Counted from the stretch's first letter, positions 14,890 through 24,254 are shown. The stretch: DNA of 64,000 nt from Arcobacter_B sp049472135 (GCF_049472135.1 NZ_JBMOVV010000001.1:428264-492263); one strand, 5' to 3'. A program made the numbers and translations. The notes: a model not told the origin generated them from the letters alone.

Positions 14890-16161
14890 TTGTTCAGATT
14901 TGCACCAAGTCCAACAAGAAGTATGAATTTAAGTGACTTAAGAGTTGCTATTTTTAATTATATAGTATCAAAACAAAAAAATGAAGATTTAGTTGTAAGA
15001 ATTGAAGATATTGATAAAGATAAAGTTATTGAAGGGAAAGATAAAGAGATTTTAGAAATTTTAAATCTATTCTCTATAGATTACTCAAGAGCAGCTCATC
15101 AAAGTGATTCTTTAAAATATCATCAAAAAATGGCAATGCAATTAATGGCACAAAAAAAAGCATTTGCTTGTTTTTGTGGTGATGTAAAACTTGACGAACT
15201 AAAAGAAGAAGCTCAAAAAGAAGGAAAACCATTTAAGTATGATGGTTTTTGTCAAACTTTGTCTGATGAAACAGTTTTAAATACAAATGCACCATTTACT
15301 GTAAGAGTAGTTGAGCCTTCAGCAAGTATAAGGTTTACTGATTTATTACAAGGGGATTTTAAATTTAAACCATTAGAAATGGACTCTTTTGTAATTTTAA
15401 ATCATGATAAAACTCCTACTTATGATTATGCTTGTGCAGTAGACGATATGATAATGGATATTTCTACAGTTATTAGAAATGATGAGTATTTAAGTTCTAC
15501 AGCAAATCAAATACATATTAGAAAATGTTTATCTTATGATAAAAAAATAGATTATATTCATATCCCAACAATAGAAAAAGCAGATGAAATATCAATCAAA
15601 ACTTTAATTGAAGATGGGTTTTTACCAAGTGCTATCGCAAACTATTTAGTTTTATTAGGAAATAAAACACCAAAAGAGATTTTTACTTTAGAAGAGGCTA
15701 TTGAGTGGTTCGATATCACAAAGATTTCAAAAGAAACAATTTCATTTGATTTAGATAAACTAAAGCAAATAAATAAAAAACACTTAGAAATTTTAGATGA
15801 TATGAGATTATCAAAAATTTTAGGGTATGCTGACGTTGATTTAGGAAAACTTGGTAAAATTTTCTTAGAAGATTGTTCTACTATAAAAGAATTAAAATCA
15901 AATGTAGATAATCTTTTTGCTCAAAAAGTAACTTATGAAGGTTATGAAAAAGAGTTCGTTGAAATAAAACTTTGTATTCAAGATGCACCTTTCTTTGAAA
16001 AACTAGATGATTTAATAGTTTATGTCTCTAAAAAGACTGAATTTAAAGGCAAATCTTTAGAAAAGCCATTGAGTTTTATTTTAACTGCTCAAGATGATTA
16101 TTCTAAATTAAAGAGTATTTATCCTTTAATTAAAAATTACATAGGAGAGATTGCAAAATGA
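14890..16161 (+). CDS. Glutamyl-tRNA synthetase-like protein (GltX2 type) without HIGH and KMSKS motifs
   Basis: The protein has 423 residues; TTG start with AAGGAAA upstream. The chain is collinear with the second GluRS of Helicobacter (RIEDIDKDK, IEGKDKEILEIL, LDSFV-like MDSFVIL, PTYDYACAVDD, FLPSAIANYLVLLGNK, LEEAIEWF). At the first ATP-binding site, however, APSPTRSMNLSDLR has NLSD where HIGN is expected (residues 13-16). RGEDH is RNDEY at 196-200. The KMSKR segment is missing between PTIEKADE and ISIKTLIEDGF (about 226-240). Both adenylation motifs are therefore lost, and it may have no tRNA-charging activity. It lies in the bamA operon and retains an intact reading frame. Confidence 0.8.
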   Translation: MFRFAPSPTRSMNLSDLRVAIFNYIVSKQKNEDLVVRIEDIDKDKVIEGKDKEILEILNLFSIDYSRAAHQSDSLKYHQKMAMQLMAQKKAFACFCGDVKLDELKEEAQKEGKPFKYDGFCQTLSDETVLNTNAPFTVRVVEPSASIRFTDLLQGDFKFKPLEMDSFVILNHDKTPTYDYACAVDDMIMDISTVIRNDEYLSSTANQIHIRKCLSYDKKIDYIHIPTIEKADEISIKTLIEDGFLPSAIANYLVLLGNKTPKEIFTLEEAIEWFDITKISKETISFDLDKLKQINKKHLEILDDMRLSKILGYADVDLGKLGKIFLEDCSTIKELKSNVDNLFAQKVTYEGYEKEFVEIKLCIQDAPFFEKLDDLIVYVSKKTEFKGKSLEKPLSFILTAQDDYSKLKSIYPLIKNYIGEIAK

Positions 16162-16430
16162 TAGATGCACTTGTAACATCAATTTTTACTGTTGTTTTAG
16201 GGATTATATTTTTATATAAATGGGTTATTATTATTTCTGCAATTTTAACTTGGGTTAAGCCAGATCCATATAATCCAATAGTTCAAATGTTATATAGATT
16301 AACAGAACCAGCATATGCTTTTGTTAGAAGATATATTCCTACTGTATTTGGTGGAATGGACTTAGCTCCAATCATTTTAATTTTTGCTTTAATATTTATT
16401 GAAACATTCTTAAAAAGTCTAGCCTTTTAA
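16158..16430 (+). CDS. YggT-family membrane protein
   Basis: The protein has 90 residues and at least two membrane spans. The family signature WVKPDPYNPIVQMLYRLTEP, followed by ILIFALIF, is present. The YggT family is widely found beside division and envelope genes and has a proposed role in osmotic or envelope homeostasis. The start overlaps the upstream gene by four bases (ATGA), so translation is coupled. Its last codons form one arm of a hairpin whose loop holds the start codon of the next gene. Confidence 0.88.
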   Translation: MIDALVTSIFTVVLGIIFLYKWVIIISAILTWVKPDPYNPIVQMLYRLTEPAYAFVRRYIPTVFGGMDLAPIILIFALIFIETFLKSLAF

Positions 16431-16445
16431 TCATGAAAAGGCTAG
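16419..16445 (+). promoter_or_regulatory. Hairpin presenting the slt start codon in its loop
   Basis: CTAGCCTTTT (16419-16428) and AAAAGGCTAG (16436-16445) are perfect 10-bp arms around AATCATG. The loop contains the ATG of the transglycosylase gene, and the left arm includes part of the yggT stop. No ribosome binding site precedes the ATG, so translation probably depends on ribosomes arriving from yggT and opening the stem. It could also act as a weak terminator. Confidence 0.5.
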
Positions 16446-18091
16446 CAACTTCACTAATTTGTTTTTTTACTTTAACTTCATCTACTCTTATTGCTAATGA
16501 AACACCTTTTTTAAAAAAAGATTTTAAGCCTACTCTTTCTTGGTTAGAAGAAAAACCAGAATCTTATGCAAGAGATTTTTTTATTATTCAATATTTAAAT
16601 CAAGATAATATTACTGTTGATGATGCAAAGAAAGCTTATGATTTAGCAAAAAGAAAATCAAGTAGAGTAAATAAGGCATATAAAAAATATACTCAAGATA
16701 TTCCTATTGAGGATTTAAAATGTTATAGAGCTACATCAAAAGAACTTTTTTTAGAAGATGACAGATGTCTAGCTTTAGGACTTACTTTAAAAGAAGCTAC
16801 AAAATTACCTACTTCATATGTTAAAGAAGCAATAAAAAGAGTATCTTCATACCCTACTTTAATGAATGATTTAGAAATTATTGCTGCTAATCAACCTTTT
16901 TTAGCAATTTTAAAAACCTATCCCCATAGATTTTATAGAATCTTTTTTGATGTGGGTGAACAGTATAGATTAAAAGAATTAAATCATCCAATGCCTAAAG
17001 ATTTTGTTGATAAATTGTCTTTAGAAAAAGATTTTAATAAATTTGTTAGATATACAGTGCCTAATCCTAAATATAATTTTATTCAAAGGTCTTTATTTCA
17101 AGTAGAAGATAATAAAAATTTATCTCATCAAACAACTTTTTTTCTTGCAATGAATGCATTAAGTCATCATAAAGAAGAAGTGGCTTTGAAATATTTAGAA
17201 ATAGCTTCTAAAAAAGCTTATTATAAAATGGATAAGGACAAAGTTCTTTTTTGGAAATATCAAGTAAATAAAGATAAAGCTGTATTAGAAGAGTTAAGCA
17301 ATAGTTGGGATATTAATATTTACTCTTTATTTGCAAAGGAACTTTTAAAAAAAGATATTGATAATATTTTTTATGATATAAAAGTATCTAATAAAAAGAG
17401 TACTTATGATATACATAATCAATTTGAATGGATAAAAGTTTTAGATGATATTAAAAAAGGTTTAGACGAAGAAAAACTTTTAAAATATAAAAATAAAATA
17501 TTTACAAGTGATGATACTAAGCCTCATTTAGCATTTTTACTTGAAAAATTTAACAATTATAAAATTGAACATTTTTTAACACCATATAGAAAAGAAGTTC
17601 AAAAGTATAGTTTAGATAATCAAATATTGATTTATGCCTTAGGAAAGCAAGAAAGTAGATTTATCCCCTCTTCAATTTCATTTGCTACTGCTCAAGGTAT
17701 GATGCAAATCATGCCATTTTTATCAGAAAGTTTAGCAAAAAAACTAAATATGCCATATAATATTTATGAACAGTTTATTCCTGCAATTAATATAAAATTT
17801 GCAAATAAACATTTAGAGAGTTTAAAAAAGCAATTTAATAATAATCCTTTATTTATAGCGTATGCTTACAATGGTGGTGCTGGATACACAAGAACTCAGT
17901 TTGAAAGAGGATTATTTAAAAAGATAAATAAAAAGTATGAACCTTTTTTAAGTATGGAATTGATTTCTTATAATGAAACAAGAAAATATGGTAAAAAAGT
18001 TTTAGCTAATTATTATATATATAATAATTATTTAGATAAGAAAAATAAGAAGAGTTTATCTTCTATTTTTCAAACTTTAAAGATGCCTTAG
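16433..18091 (+). CDS. slt: Soluble lytic murein transglycosylase (Slt70-like)
   Basis: The protein has 552 residues with a signal peptide (LICFFTLTSSTLIANE). An alpha-helical superhelical region covers about 30-375. The C-terminal SLT catalytic domain (about 390-530) has the catalytic Glu in YALGKQESRF, the AQGMMQIMP motif, FIPAINIKFANKHL and AYNGGAG. It cleaves peptidoglycan between MurNAc and GlcNAc with anhydro-ring formation in the periplasm. The last 29 bases overlap the convergent lipoprotein gene. The start codon is in a hairpin loop shared with yggT. Confidence 0.93.
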   Translation: MKRLATSLICFFTLTSSTLIANETPFLKKDFKPTLSWLEEKPESYARDFFIIQYLNQDNITVDDAKKAYDLAKRKSSRVNKAYKKYTQDIPIEDLKCYRATSKELFLEDDRCLALGLTLKEATKLPTSYVKEAIKRVSSYPTLMNDLEIIAANQPFLAILKTYPHRFYRIFFDVGEQYRLKELNHPMPKDFVDKLSLEKDFNKFVRYTVPNPKYNFIQRSLFQVEDNKNLSHQTTFFLAMNALSHHKEEVALKYLEIASKKAYYKMDKDKVLFWKYQVNKDKAVLEELSNSWDINIYSLFAKELLKKDIDNIFYDIKVSNKKSTYDIHNQFEWIKVLDDIKKGLDEEKLLKYKNKIFTSDDTKPHLAFLLEKFNNYKIEHFLTPYRKEVQKYSLDNQILIYALGKQESRFIPSSISFATAQGMMQIMPFLSESLAKKLNMPYNIYEQFIPAINIKFANKHLESLKKQFNNNPLFIAYAYNGGAGYTRTQFERGLFKKINKKYEPFLSMELISYNETRKYGKKVLANYYIYNNYLDKKNKKSLSSIFQTLKMP

Positions 18092-18527
18092 CATTTTTAT
18101 TTTGTAATTCAATAGTTAAGTTTGTTTCTTTTTTTAAAGTTTCAAATTTAACTAAATAGTGTTTTCCCCAAGATCTATTTTTAAGTATATTATTATATTT
18201 ACTATCTTCTTTTATTTCTTCAAAACTAATTGGATTAATATTTTCATTTAATACTATTTTATAATCATAATCACTAAAATCTTGTATTTTTTGATTTATA
18301 AAATATGTAGAAATAATAAAAGTTTCTTTGTCTAACTCTTTTATATTATTTAAATATGTAGCCCAAAATAAAACTTTTTGTTCATTGTTTTCTATAATAT
18401 CTGCTTTTTTTGTATGTTGAACAGCTCTTGCTTTTTGTTTATCTGCGTCAAAATATTTTAATGCATTTGTTGATGTACAGCCAATAAATATTGTTGAAAG
18501 AGTTGCTATTAGTATAGTTTTATACAT
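18063..18527 (-). CDS. Lipoprotein of unknown function
   Basis: The product has 154 residues with a lipoprotein signal ending IFIGC (Cys near residue 16), so it should be lipidated by Lgt and anchored in a membrane. The rest is hydrophilic with no recognised domain. It is convergent with slt and overlaps its 3' end by 29 bases, so the two transcripts are complementary there. Confidence 0.7.
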   Translation of the reverse strand: MYKTILIATLSTIFIGCTSTNALKYFDADKQKARAVQHTKKADIIENNEQKVLFWATYLNNIKELDKETFIISTYFINQKIQDFSDYDYKIVLNENINPISFEEIKEDSKYNNILKNRSWGKHYLVKFETLKKETNLTIELQNKNAKASLKFEK

Positions 18528-18646
18528 GTTTTCTCCAAGTTTATATGAAAACTAATTTTACTTTAAATATCTAAAATAGAAATTAACTTACAGATTTTAT
18601 ATATAAAACTTCAATAAAATATTGTATTATTCCAAAAAGGATTAAA

Positions 18647-19018
18647 ATGGATACATTATTAGTAATAGCCCACGGAAGTAGAGTTAAAGACTCAAATGAA
18701 GAGATTATTAAATTTTGTGAGAGTATTAAAAGTTTAATTGACGATGATTTTGAAGTTAAATATGCTTTTTTAGAATTAGCTGAACCTAATATTTATGATT
18801 CACTTGAAAGCTGCCTTAAAAATAATTTAGACTCTAAAATCAAAATTTTACCATATTTTCTAGCAAGAGGTAAACATGTAAAAGTTGATATTCCTATGGA
18901 AATAGAAAAAATAAAAGAAGTTTATAATAATGCAAATATAGAAATTTTACCTCACTTAGGTAAGATTGATGGTTTAGCACAATTAATTATTAATAACTAT
19001 TGCTTAAATAAAAAATAA
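18647..19018 (+). CDS. cbiX: CbiX-type sirohydrochlorin chelatase, short form
   Basis: The protein has 123 residues, the size of the single-domain CbiX-S chelatases. It has VIAHGSRVKDSNEE with the N-terminal metal-binding His, and LPYFLARGKHVKVDIP with a second His. The family inserts Co or Fe into sirohydrochlorin for cobalamin or siroheme synthesis; which metal is used here cannot be read. AAAAGGA precedes the ATG. Confidence 0.85.
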   Translation: MDTLLVIAHGSRVKDSNEEIIKFCESIKSLIDDDFEVKYAFLELAEPNIYDSLESCLKNNLDSKIKILPYFLARGKHVKVDIPMEIEKIKEVYNNANIEILPHLGKIDGLAQLIINNYCLNKK

Positions 19019-19064
19019 ACCAATCTAAATATACTTTAACTACAATTTGGATAAAATCCCCACT

Positions 19065-19562
19065 ATGAATAATAAACGATTAGTAGTGGCTTTATCTGGC
19101 CCATCAAATAGTGGAAAAACTACTGTTATTGTTAAACTATCTAATCTGCTGCAAGAAAAAGGTTTTAAAGTTTGTATCATTAAACATGATCCAAAAGATA
19201 AAGCAGTTTTTGATGTAGTTGGAAAAGACTCATATAAATTCAGTCAAACAGGTGCTAGTGTAGCTGTAGTGAGTTCTACAAGAACAACACTATTTAAAAA
19301 GCAGACTTCATCGATTGATGATTTAATTTCAATGTTTGATGAATTTGATTATTTACTTGTAGAAGGTTTAAAAACTTTAGATTTACCAAGAATTTCTATT
19401 TTTAGAGATAAATTGGAAGAGTCTTATTTCCCTTTTACTGATGCAATAGCTTGTGATGAAACTATTGATAAAAAAGAAATCCCTACTAATATTTATAAAC
19501 TAGATTTAAACAATCCAGAAGAGATAATCTCTTGGATTGATAAAAACGCAAAAAGAGTGTAA
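19065..19562 (+). CDS. mobB: Molybdopterin-guanine dinucleotide biosynthesis protein MobB
   Basis: A GTPase-like protein of 165 residues when started at the ATG at 19065; a TTG at 19047 is in frame but less likely. The P-loop is ALSGPSNSGKTTVIVKL, followed by KVCIIKHDPKD and GKDSYKFSQTGA, typical of MobB. It aids attachment of guanine nucleotide to the molybdenum cofactor used by formate dehydrogenases and nitrate reductases. It lies two bases upstream of fbp. Confidence 0.9.
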   Translation: MNNKRLVVALSGPSNSGKTTVIVKLSNLLQEKGFKVCIIKHDPKDKAVFDVVGKDSYKFSQTGASVAVVSSTRTTLFKKQTSSIDDLISMFDEFDYLLVEGLKTLDLPRISIFRDKLEESYFPFTDAIACDETIDKKEIPTNIYKLDLNNPEEIISWIDKNAKRV

Positions 19563-19564
19563 TA

Positions 19565-20407
19565 ATGCAAGATATAATTAAAGCAATTGAAGAAGCAAGT
19601 ATAAAAATCAAAGATCTTATTGAAACAGGTGATACTGGAAAAAGTGAACAAGAAAACTCAACAGGTGATACTCAGTTAAAACTTGATATTGCAAGTGATG
19701 AGATTATTGAAGATATTTTTAAAGGTGTACCATCTATAAAAGCTATAGTTTCAGAAGAACAAGAAGAAATAGTAAATTTAAATGATAATGGTGAATATTT
19801 AATAGCATATGATCCATTAGATGGTTCTTCTTTAGTTGATGTTAATTTATCAGTTGGATCGATTTATGGTATTTACAAAAATGAGTTTAATGCACAAAAT
19901 ATTGTAGCATCGATATATGTAGTTTTTGGTCCAAGAGTAGAAATGGTTGTAGCAACTGATGATGTTAAAATGTATAGACTTTTAAAAGGCAAATTTGAGT
20001 TTATTCAGAACATTGTTTTAAATGAAAAAGGTAAGTTAAATGCTCCTGGTTCAACTCAAAATTGTTGGGCACCTTTCCATAAACAAATGATTGATGATAT
20101 ATTCCAAGATGGATATAGATTAAGATATTCAGGTGGTATGGTTCCTGATTTACATCAAATCTTATTAAAAGGTGGAGGACTTTTCTCATATCCAGGTACT
20201 ACTGATAGACCAAAAGGTAAACTTAGACAATTATTTGAAGTATTCCCATTTGCTTATGTTTATGAAAAAGCTAATGGTGGTGCAGTTGATGGATTTAAAA
20301 GAGCATTAGAAGTTGAAACAACTCATATTCATGATACAACTCCTTGTTTCTTTGGTTCAAAAACAGAAATAAATAGAGTATTAGAAGTATATAAAAACAA
20401 TGGATAA
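19565..20407 (+). CDS. fbp: Fructose-1,6-bisphosphatase class I
   Basis: The protein has 280 residues. Metal-binding signature AYDPLDGSSLVDVN and catalytic region YSGGMVPDLHQ plus KGKLRQLFEVFPFAYV and ANGGAVDG are intact. It hydrolyses fructose-1,6-bisphosphate, the committed step of gluconeogenesis. That suits a genome with pckA and oadGAB nearby and no sugar catabolism visible in this window. The start follows mobB by two bases, and its end overlaps the small Cys protein gene by eight. Confidence 0.95.
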   Translation: MQDIIKAIEEASIKIKDLIETGDTGKSEQENSTGDTQLKLDIASDEIIEDIFKGVPSIKAIVSEEQEEIVNLNDNGEYLIAYDPLDGSSLVDVNLSVGSIYGIYKNEFNAQNIVASIYVVFGPRVEMVVATDDVKMYRLLKGKFEFIQNIVLNEKGKLNAPGSTQNCWAPFHKQMIDDIFQDGYRLRYSGGMVPDLHQILLKGGGLFSYPGTTDRPKGKLRQLFEVFPFAYVYEKANGGAVDGFKRALEVETTHIHDTTPCFFGSKTEINRVLEVYKNNG

Positions 20408-20606
20408 TCAAGAAGAGATAGTTATTGATGAGTGGCAAATAAAGCTTGATCAAAAACTACAAGAGCTTAAGACTTGTCAAGAATCTAAAAGCTTAAAAAC
20501 TTGTACTCCTTGTGAGCAATTTTTTGATTGTGAACTTAGAAAAAAATATGTAATTGCTGTTTATGAGTCTATGAATAAAGGCTCTGGCGGTGGATTTGAA
20601 TTTTAA
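20400..20606 (+). CDS. Small conserved-type Cys protein
   Basis: The protein has 68 residues with four cysteines in LKTCQES, LKTCTPCEQFFDCELRK, a cluster that could bind a metal. It ends in a glycine-rich tail (NKGSGGGFEF). It begins inside the last codons of fbp and is followed by metG, so it belongs to the same transcript. Function unknown. Confidence 0.7.
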   Translation: MDNQEEIVIDEWQIKLDQKLQELKTCQESKSLKTCTPCEQFFDCELRKKYVIAVYESMNKGSGGGFEF

Positions 20607-20637
20607 AAATTATTATAAATTATAAAAGAGGTAAAGA

Positions 20638-22596
20638 ATGGAAGAATCTTGTAAAAATGTATATATAACAACACCAATTTATTATGTAAATGATGTAGCA
20701 CACATAGGTCATGCATACACAACTATTATTGCAGATATGTTAGCTAGATACTCAAGACTAACTGGTGCAAACACTTATTTTTTAACAGGAACTGATGAGC
20801 ATGGTCAGAAAATTGCTCAAAGTGCTGAACAAAGAGGAAGAACTGCACAAGAATATGCAGATGAAGTTTCTGGTAAATTTAGAGCATTATGGGATGATTT
20901 TAATATTACTTATGACAAGTTTATTAGAACAACTGATAGTGAGCATAAAATTGGTGTTCAAAAAGCATTTGAAACAATGTATAACAAAGGTGATATTTAC
21001 AAAGGAGAATACGAAGGATTCTACTGTGTATCATGTGAGACATTCTTTACTGAAAAACAATTAGTAGATGAGCAGTTCTGTCCAGATTGTGGAAGACCAA
21101 CATCTATTGTGAAAGAAGAGAGTTATTTCTTTAAATTATCTAAATATGAAGATAAATTAATTAAATGGTATGAAGAGAATGAAGACTGTATTTTACCAAG
21201 AAGTAAGAAAAATGAGATTTTAAACTTTGTAAAAGGTGGTTTAAAAGATTTATCAATTTCTAGAACTTCTTTTGATTGGGGAGTTAAGCTTCCAGAATCA
21301 ATGAATGAACCAAAACACGTAATGTATGTATGGTTAGATGCATTAATGAACTATATTACAGCTTTAGGTTATGGTGCAGATGAAAAAAATATGAATCATT
21401 GGCCTGCGAGTGTTCATTTAGTTGGAAAAGATATTTTAAGATTCCACTCTATTTATTGGCCTGCATTTTTAATGTCTTTAGATTTACCTTTACCAAAGCA
21501 TATTGCAGCACATGGTTGGTGGACAAGAGATGGTGAAAAAATGTCTAAATCAAAAGGGAATGTTGTAAATCCTAAAGAAGTAGCTGATGCATATGGTTTA
21601 GATGCATTTAGATACTTTATGTTAAGAGAAGTTCCTTTTGGTCAAGATGGAGATTTTTCTCAAAAAGCATTAATTGATAGAATTAATTCTGATTTAGGAA
21701 ATGATTTAGGAAACTTATTAAATAGAATTTCTGGTATGTCTGGTAAATATTTTGATTTTAAAGTAACTTCTAAAGATGTTGAAAAATATCATAAAAAAGA
21801 GCTTGAAGAAGTTGAAGCTATTTTAGAAAATATTGAAGATTATCTATATAATATGCAAATTAATAGATACTTAGAAGATATTTGGAAAGTCTTAACTGTA
21901 GCTAATAAAGCTATTGGTGATTATGAACCTTGGGCTAAGATGAAAGAAGGTAAAGAAGACGAAGCTATGGCTTTAGTTGCTTTAATTACTAATATTATGG
22001 CTAGAGTTGCCCTACTTTTAGATTCTGTAATGCCAGAAAAAATTGGTAAAATTGCACAATCACTAGGTATAGAAATAACAACTGAAAATTATAATAAATT
22101 ATTAAAGAACAAAGAACTTCTTGATGATACAACTATAACTAAAGTTGAACAATTATTTCCAAGAATTGAAGAAGTATTGTTAGAGCAAGCAAAACCTGCA
22201 GAAGTATCTAAAAATGAAGTTGAAAAAAAATCAGAGTCTAAAAAAGAAGAGAAAACTGAAGAGTGTGATAATTTAATTACAATTGATAAGTTTTTTGAAA
22301 CAACTTTAAAAGTAGGAACAATTGTAGAAGCTGAAGAAGTTCCAAAATCTAAAAAGCTTTTAAAACTACAAGTTGATTTAGGTGAAGGAAGAAATAGACA
22401 GATTTTAGCAGGTATTAAAGAGTTTTATTCTGCAGAAGAATTAGTAGGTACTCAAGCTTGTGTTGTTGCAAATTTAAAACCTGCAAAATTAATGGGTATG
22501 CTTTCAGAAGGTATGCTAATGGCTGCTAAAGATGAAAATGGTTTATCTTTAATTAGACCAGAAGCTCCTAAAAAAATAGGAACAAAAATAAGCTAG
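20638..22596 (+). CDS. metG: Methionyl-tRNA synthetase
   Basis: The protein has 652 residues and all class I features: PIYYVNDVAHIGHAYT (HIGH motif), a zinc-binding insert CVSCETFF and CPDCGRPT, and GEKMSKSKGNVVNP (KMSKS). After a charged linker (about 510-540) the C-terminus carries a tRNA-binding OB domain (DKFFETTLKVGTIVEAEEVP) that promotes dimerisation and tRNA capture. GAGGTAAAG precedes the ATG. Its intact motifs contrast with the degenerate GluRS-like gene upstream. Confidence 0.97.
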   Translation: MEESCKNVYITTPIYYVNDVAHIGHAYTTIIADMLARYSRLTGANTYFLTGTDEHGQKIAQSAEQRGRTAQEYADEVSGKFRALWDDFNITYDKFIRTTDSEHKIGVQKAFETMYNKGDIYKGEYEGFYCVSCETFFTEKQLVDEQFCPDCGRPTSIVKEESYFFKLSKYEDKLIKWYEENEDCILPRSKKNEILNFVKGGLKDLSISRTSFDWGVKLPESMNEPKHVMYVWLDALMNYITALGYGADEKNMNHWPASVHLVGKDILRFHSIYWPAFLMSLDLPLPKHIAAHGWWTRDGEKMSKSKGNVVNPKEVADAYGLDAFRYFMLREVPFGQDGDFSQKALIDRINSDLGNDLGNLLNRISGMSGKYFDFKVTSKDVEKYHKKELEEVEAILENIEDYLYNMQINRYLEDIWKVLTVANKAIGDYEPWAKMKEGKEDEAMALVALITNIMARVALLLDSVMPEKIGKIAQSLGIEITTENYNKLLKNKELLDDTTITKVEQLFPRIEEVLLEQAKPAEVSKNEVEKKSESKKEEKTEECDNLITIDKFFETTLKVGTIVEAEEVPKSKKLLKLQVDLGEGRNRQILAGIKEFYSAEELVGTQACVVANLKPAKLMGMLSEGMLMAAKDENGLSLIRPEAPKKIGTKIS

Positions 22597-23585
22597 TGCA
22601 AATATCATCATTAATAGATATAATTGGAGGGAGACTTTTAAACTCTCCTTCTATCTCATTTATTTACTCTTTTAAAACAGATCCTTCAAAAGTAAATGAG
22701 GGAGATTTATTTATAGCAAGAACTATAAATGATATTCCTTTAGCAGTACAAAATGGTGCTTTTGCTATTGTAACTCAAGAAGTTCATCCTATTATTGATG
22801 ATGAAATTGCATGGATAAAAGTTATTGATGTTGATCTTTCAATAGTACAGCTAATTAGATTTAAATTAGCAAACTACTCTTTAAAAGCATATACTTGTAA
22901 TAGTGCAAGTTATGATTTTTTAAAACTATTTTCTAGTAGTTCATCAAAAAGTATTAAGTTTTTATCTAACAGTTTAGATGATTTTATAAAAATTATTGAT
23001 GATGTAGAAGATGGAGATTTTTTAATTTCTAAAAATAAAGAGTTATTAGAAAAAATATATCCTAATATTAATTTATTCAACAAAAATAACTTAATCTATG
23101 AAAACTTAGTAGAACATTCTCTTTTTGAAGTTTCATTTACTTATGAAGATGTCTATTTTTCTAAATTAAGATTACCTAAAATTTATATAAGTGATTTTTT
23201 AGAAGTCTATAATTTTTTAGATTTAGATATTGATCTTTCAAAACTTAGATCATTTAAGCATTTTAAACCACTTTTTTTAGATAAGTCTTTAGAGATTATA
23301 GAGTTTGGAAAAAGTGATAAGTTTATTATAACTCAAAGTGATGAATCATTAATAAGAAATGAAATTACATATTTAAAGAATAGATTTAAATATGCAAAGA
23401 CTTTATATATTACATCAAAATATAATTCTTTTTTAGATGAAAAGCAAATAATTGTAAATTCTATAGATGAATTAAAACAAACATTAAAAGATACAAGTTT
23501 TAATGCAGCATATATAATTGGGTTTGATTATAGTGAGATTTCAAAAGAGCTTCAAAAATTAGAAAAGCAAGCATCTCTTTTCTAA
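22596..23585 (+). CDS. Protein with Mur-ligase N-terminal-like domain but no ATP-binding part
   Basis: The protein has 329 residues; GTG overlaps the metG stop by one base (TAGTG). Residues about 1-80 (TDPSKVNEGDLFIARTINDIP, VQNGAFAIVTQE) resemble the UDP-binding N-terminal domain of MurE/MurF ligases (usual pattern DSRKVKPGDLF... GA.AVV). The P-loop G(K/T)xGKT and the later ligase motifs are absent, so it cannot be a normal ligase. The rest has no recognised domain. It may be a diverged, non-catalytic family of this phylum. Confidence 0.6.
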   Translation: MQISSLIDIIGGRLLNSPSISFIYSFKTDPSKVNEGDLFIARTINDIPLAVQNGAFAIVTQEVHPIIDDEIAWIKVIDVDLSIVQLIRFKLANYSLKAYTCNSASYDFLKLFSSSSSKSIKFLSNSLDDFIKIIDDVEDGDFLISKNKELLEKIYPNINLFNKNNLIYENLVEHSLFEVSFTYEDVYFSKLRLPKIYISDFLEVYNFLDLDIDLSKLRSFKHFKPLFLDKSLEIIEFGKSDKFIITQSDESLIRNEITYLKNRFKYAKTLYITSKYNSFLDEKQIIVNSIDELKQTLKDTSFNAAYIIGFDYSEISKELQKLEKQASLF

Positions 23586-23597
23586 TTTTTTGAAGTA

Positions 23598-24254
23598 TTA
23601 GTATACCATTCCAAAAGAACTTACAACTTTACCTACAATTTCAATATCGTTTTTATTCAAAATTTGTGAAGGGTAATCTTTATTATCAGAAATAATATCT
23701 AAATCGCCATCAACTCTTTTTTGTATTCTTTTAACAAAAAGTCCATGGTTTGTTGTAAATGCAAATATACCCTCTCTTGAAGGATCTTTTTTTGTTTTAT
23801 CAACAAATATAATATTATCATCATTTAATGTTGGTTCCATTGAGTCCCCTATTACATTGATAGCATCAATGTTTTTAAGATTTTCTTTCCCTCCAAGCAT
23901 ATCAATAAAATATGGTGGAACTTCTAATGATTCATAATTGTCTTCAGTTTCATATGCACCACCACCTGCACTTACATTTACTGAAGGATAGTATTTAATC
24001 CAGTATTTATCTGTAGAATCTACAAGTGAATCAGGGTTTTGATTGTATAGTAACCAGTTTATAGATATTTTTTTAAGCGCACAGAAATTTAAGATATTTT
24101 GATAAGGTATTTTTCCTCTATTTTTCATAGTTGCAAAGTTTGCTTGACTCAATTCTAATGAATTAGCAACATCTTTATCAAAAACTTTACCATTTTTACC
24201 ATCAGCACTAATAATATCTTTTAATTTGTCTATAATTTCATTAACATCTAACAT
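23598..24254 (-). CDS. S24-family self-cleaving repressor (CI/LexA type)
   Basis: The protein has 218 residues. The N-terminal HTH is of the Bac_CI_repr type (ANSLELSQANFATMKNRGKIPYQNI, residues about 5-60). The C-terminal S24 peptidase domain has the nucleophile Ser in VIGDSMEPTLNDDN and the Lys base in GLFVKRIQKRVDG; the Ala-Gly type cleavage region probably lies near SAGGGAYE. Such repressors cut themselves under DNA damage. There are no phage genes around it, so it is a solitary regulator or remnant. A TTGAAA-17-TATAAT promoter and TAGGAG site precede it. Confidence 0.85.
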   Translation of the reverse strand: MLDVNEIIDKLKDIISADGKNGKVFDKDVANSLELSQANFATMKNRGKIPYQNILNFCALKKISINWLLYNQNPDSLVDSTDKYWIKYYPSVNVSAGGGAYETEDNYESLEVPPYFIDMLGGKENLKNIDAINVIGDSMEPTLNDDNIIFVDKTKKDPSREGIFAFTTNHGLFVKRIQKRVDGDLDIISDNKDYPSQILNKNDIEIVGKVVSSFGMVY

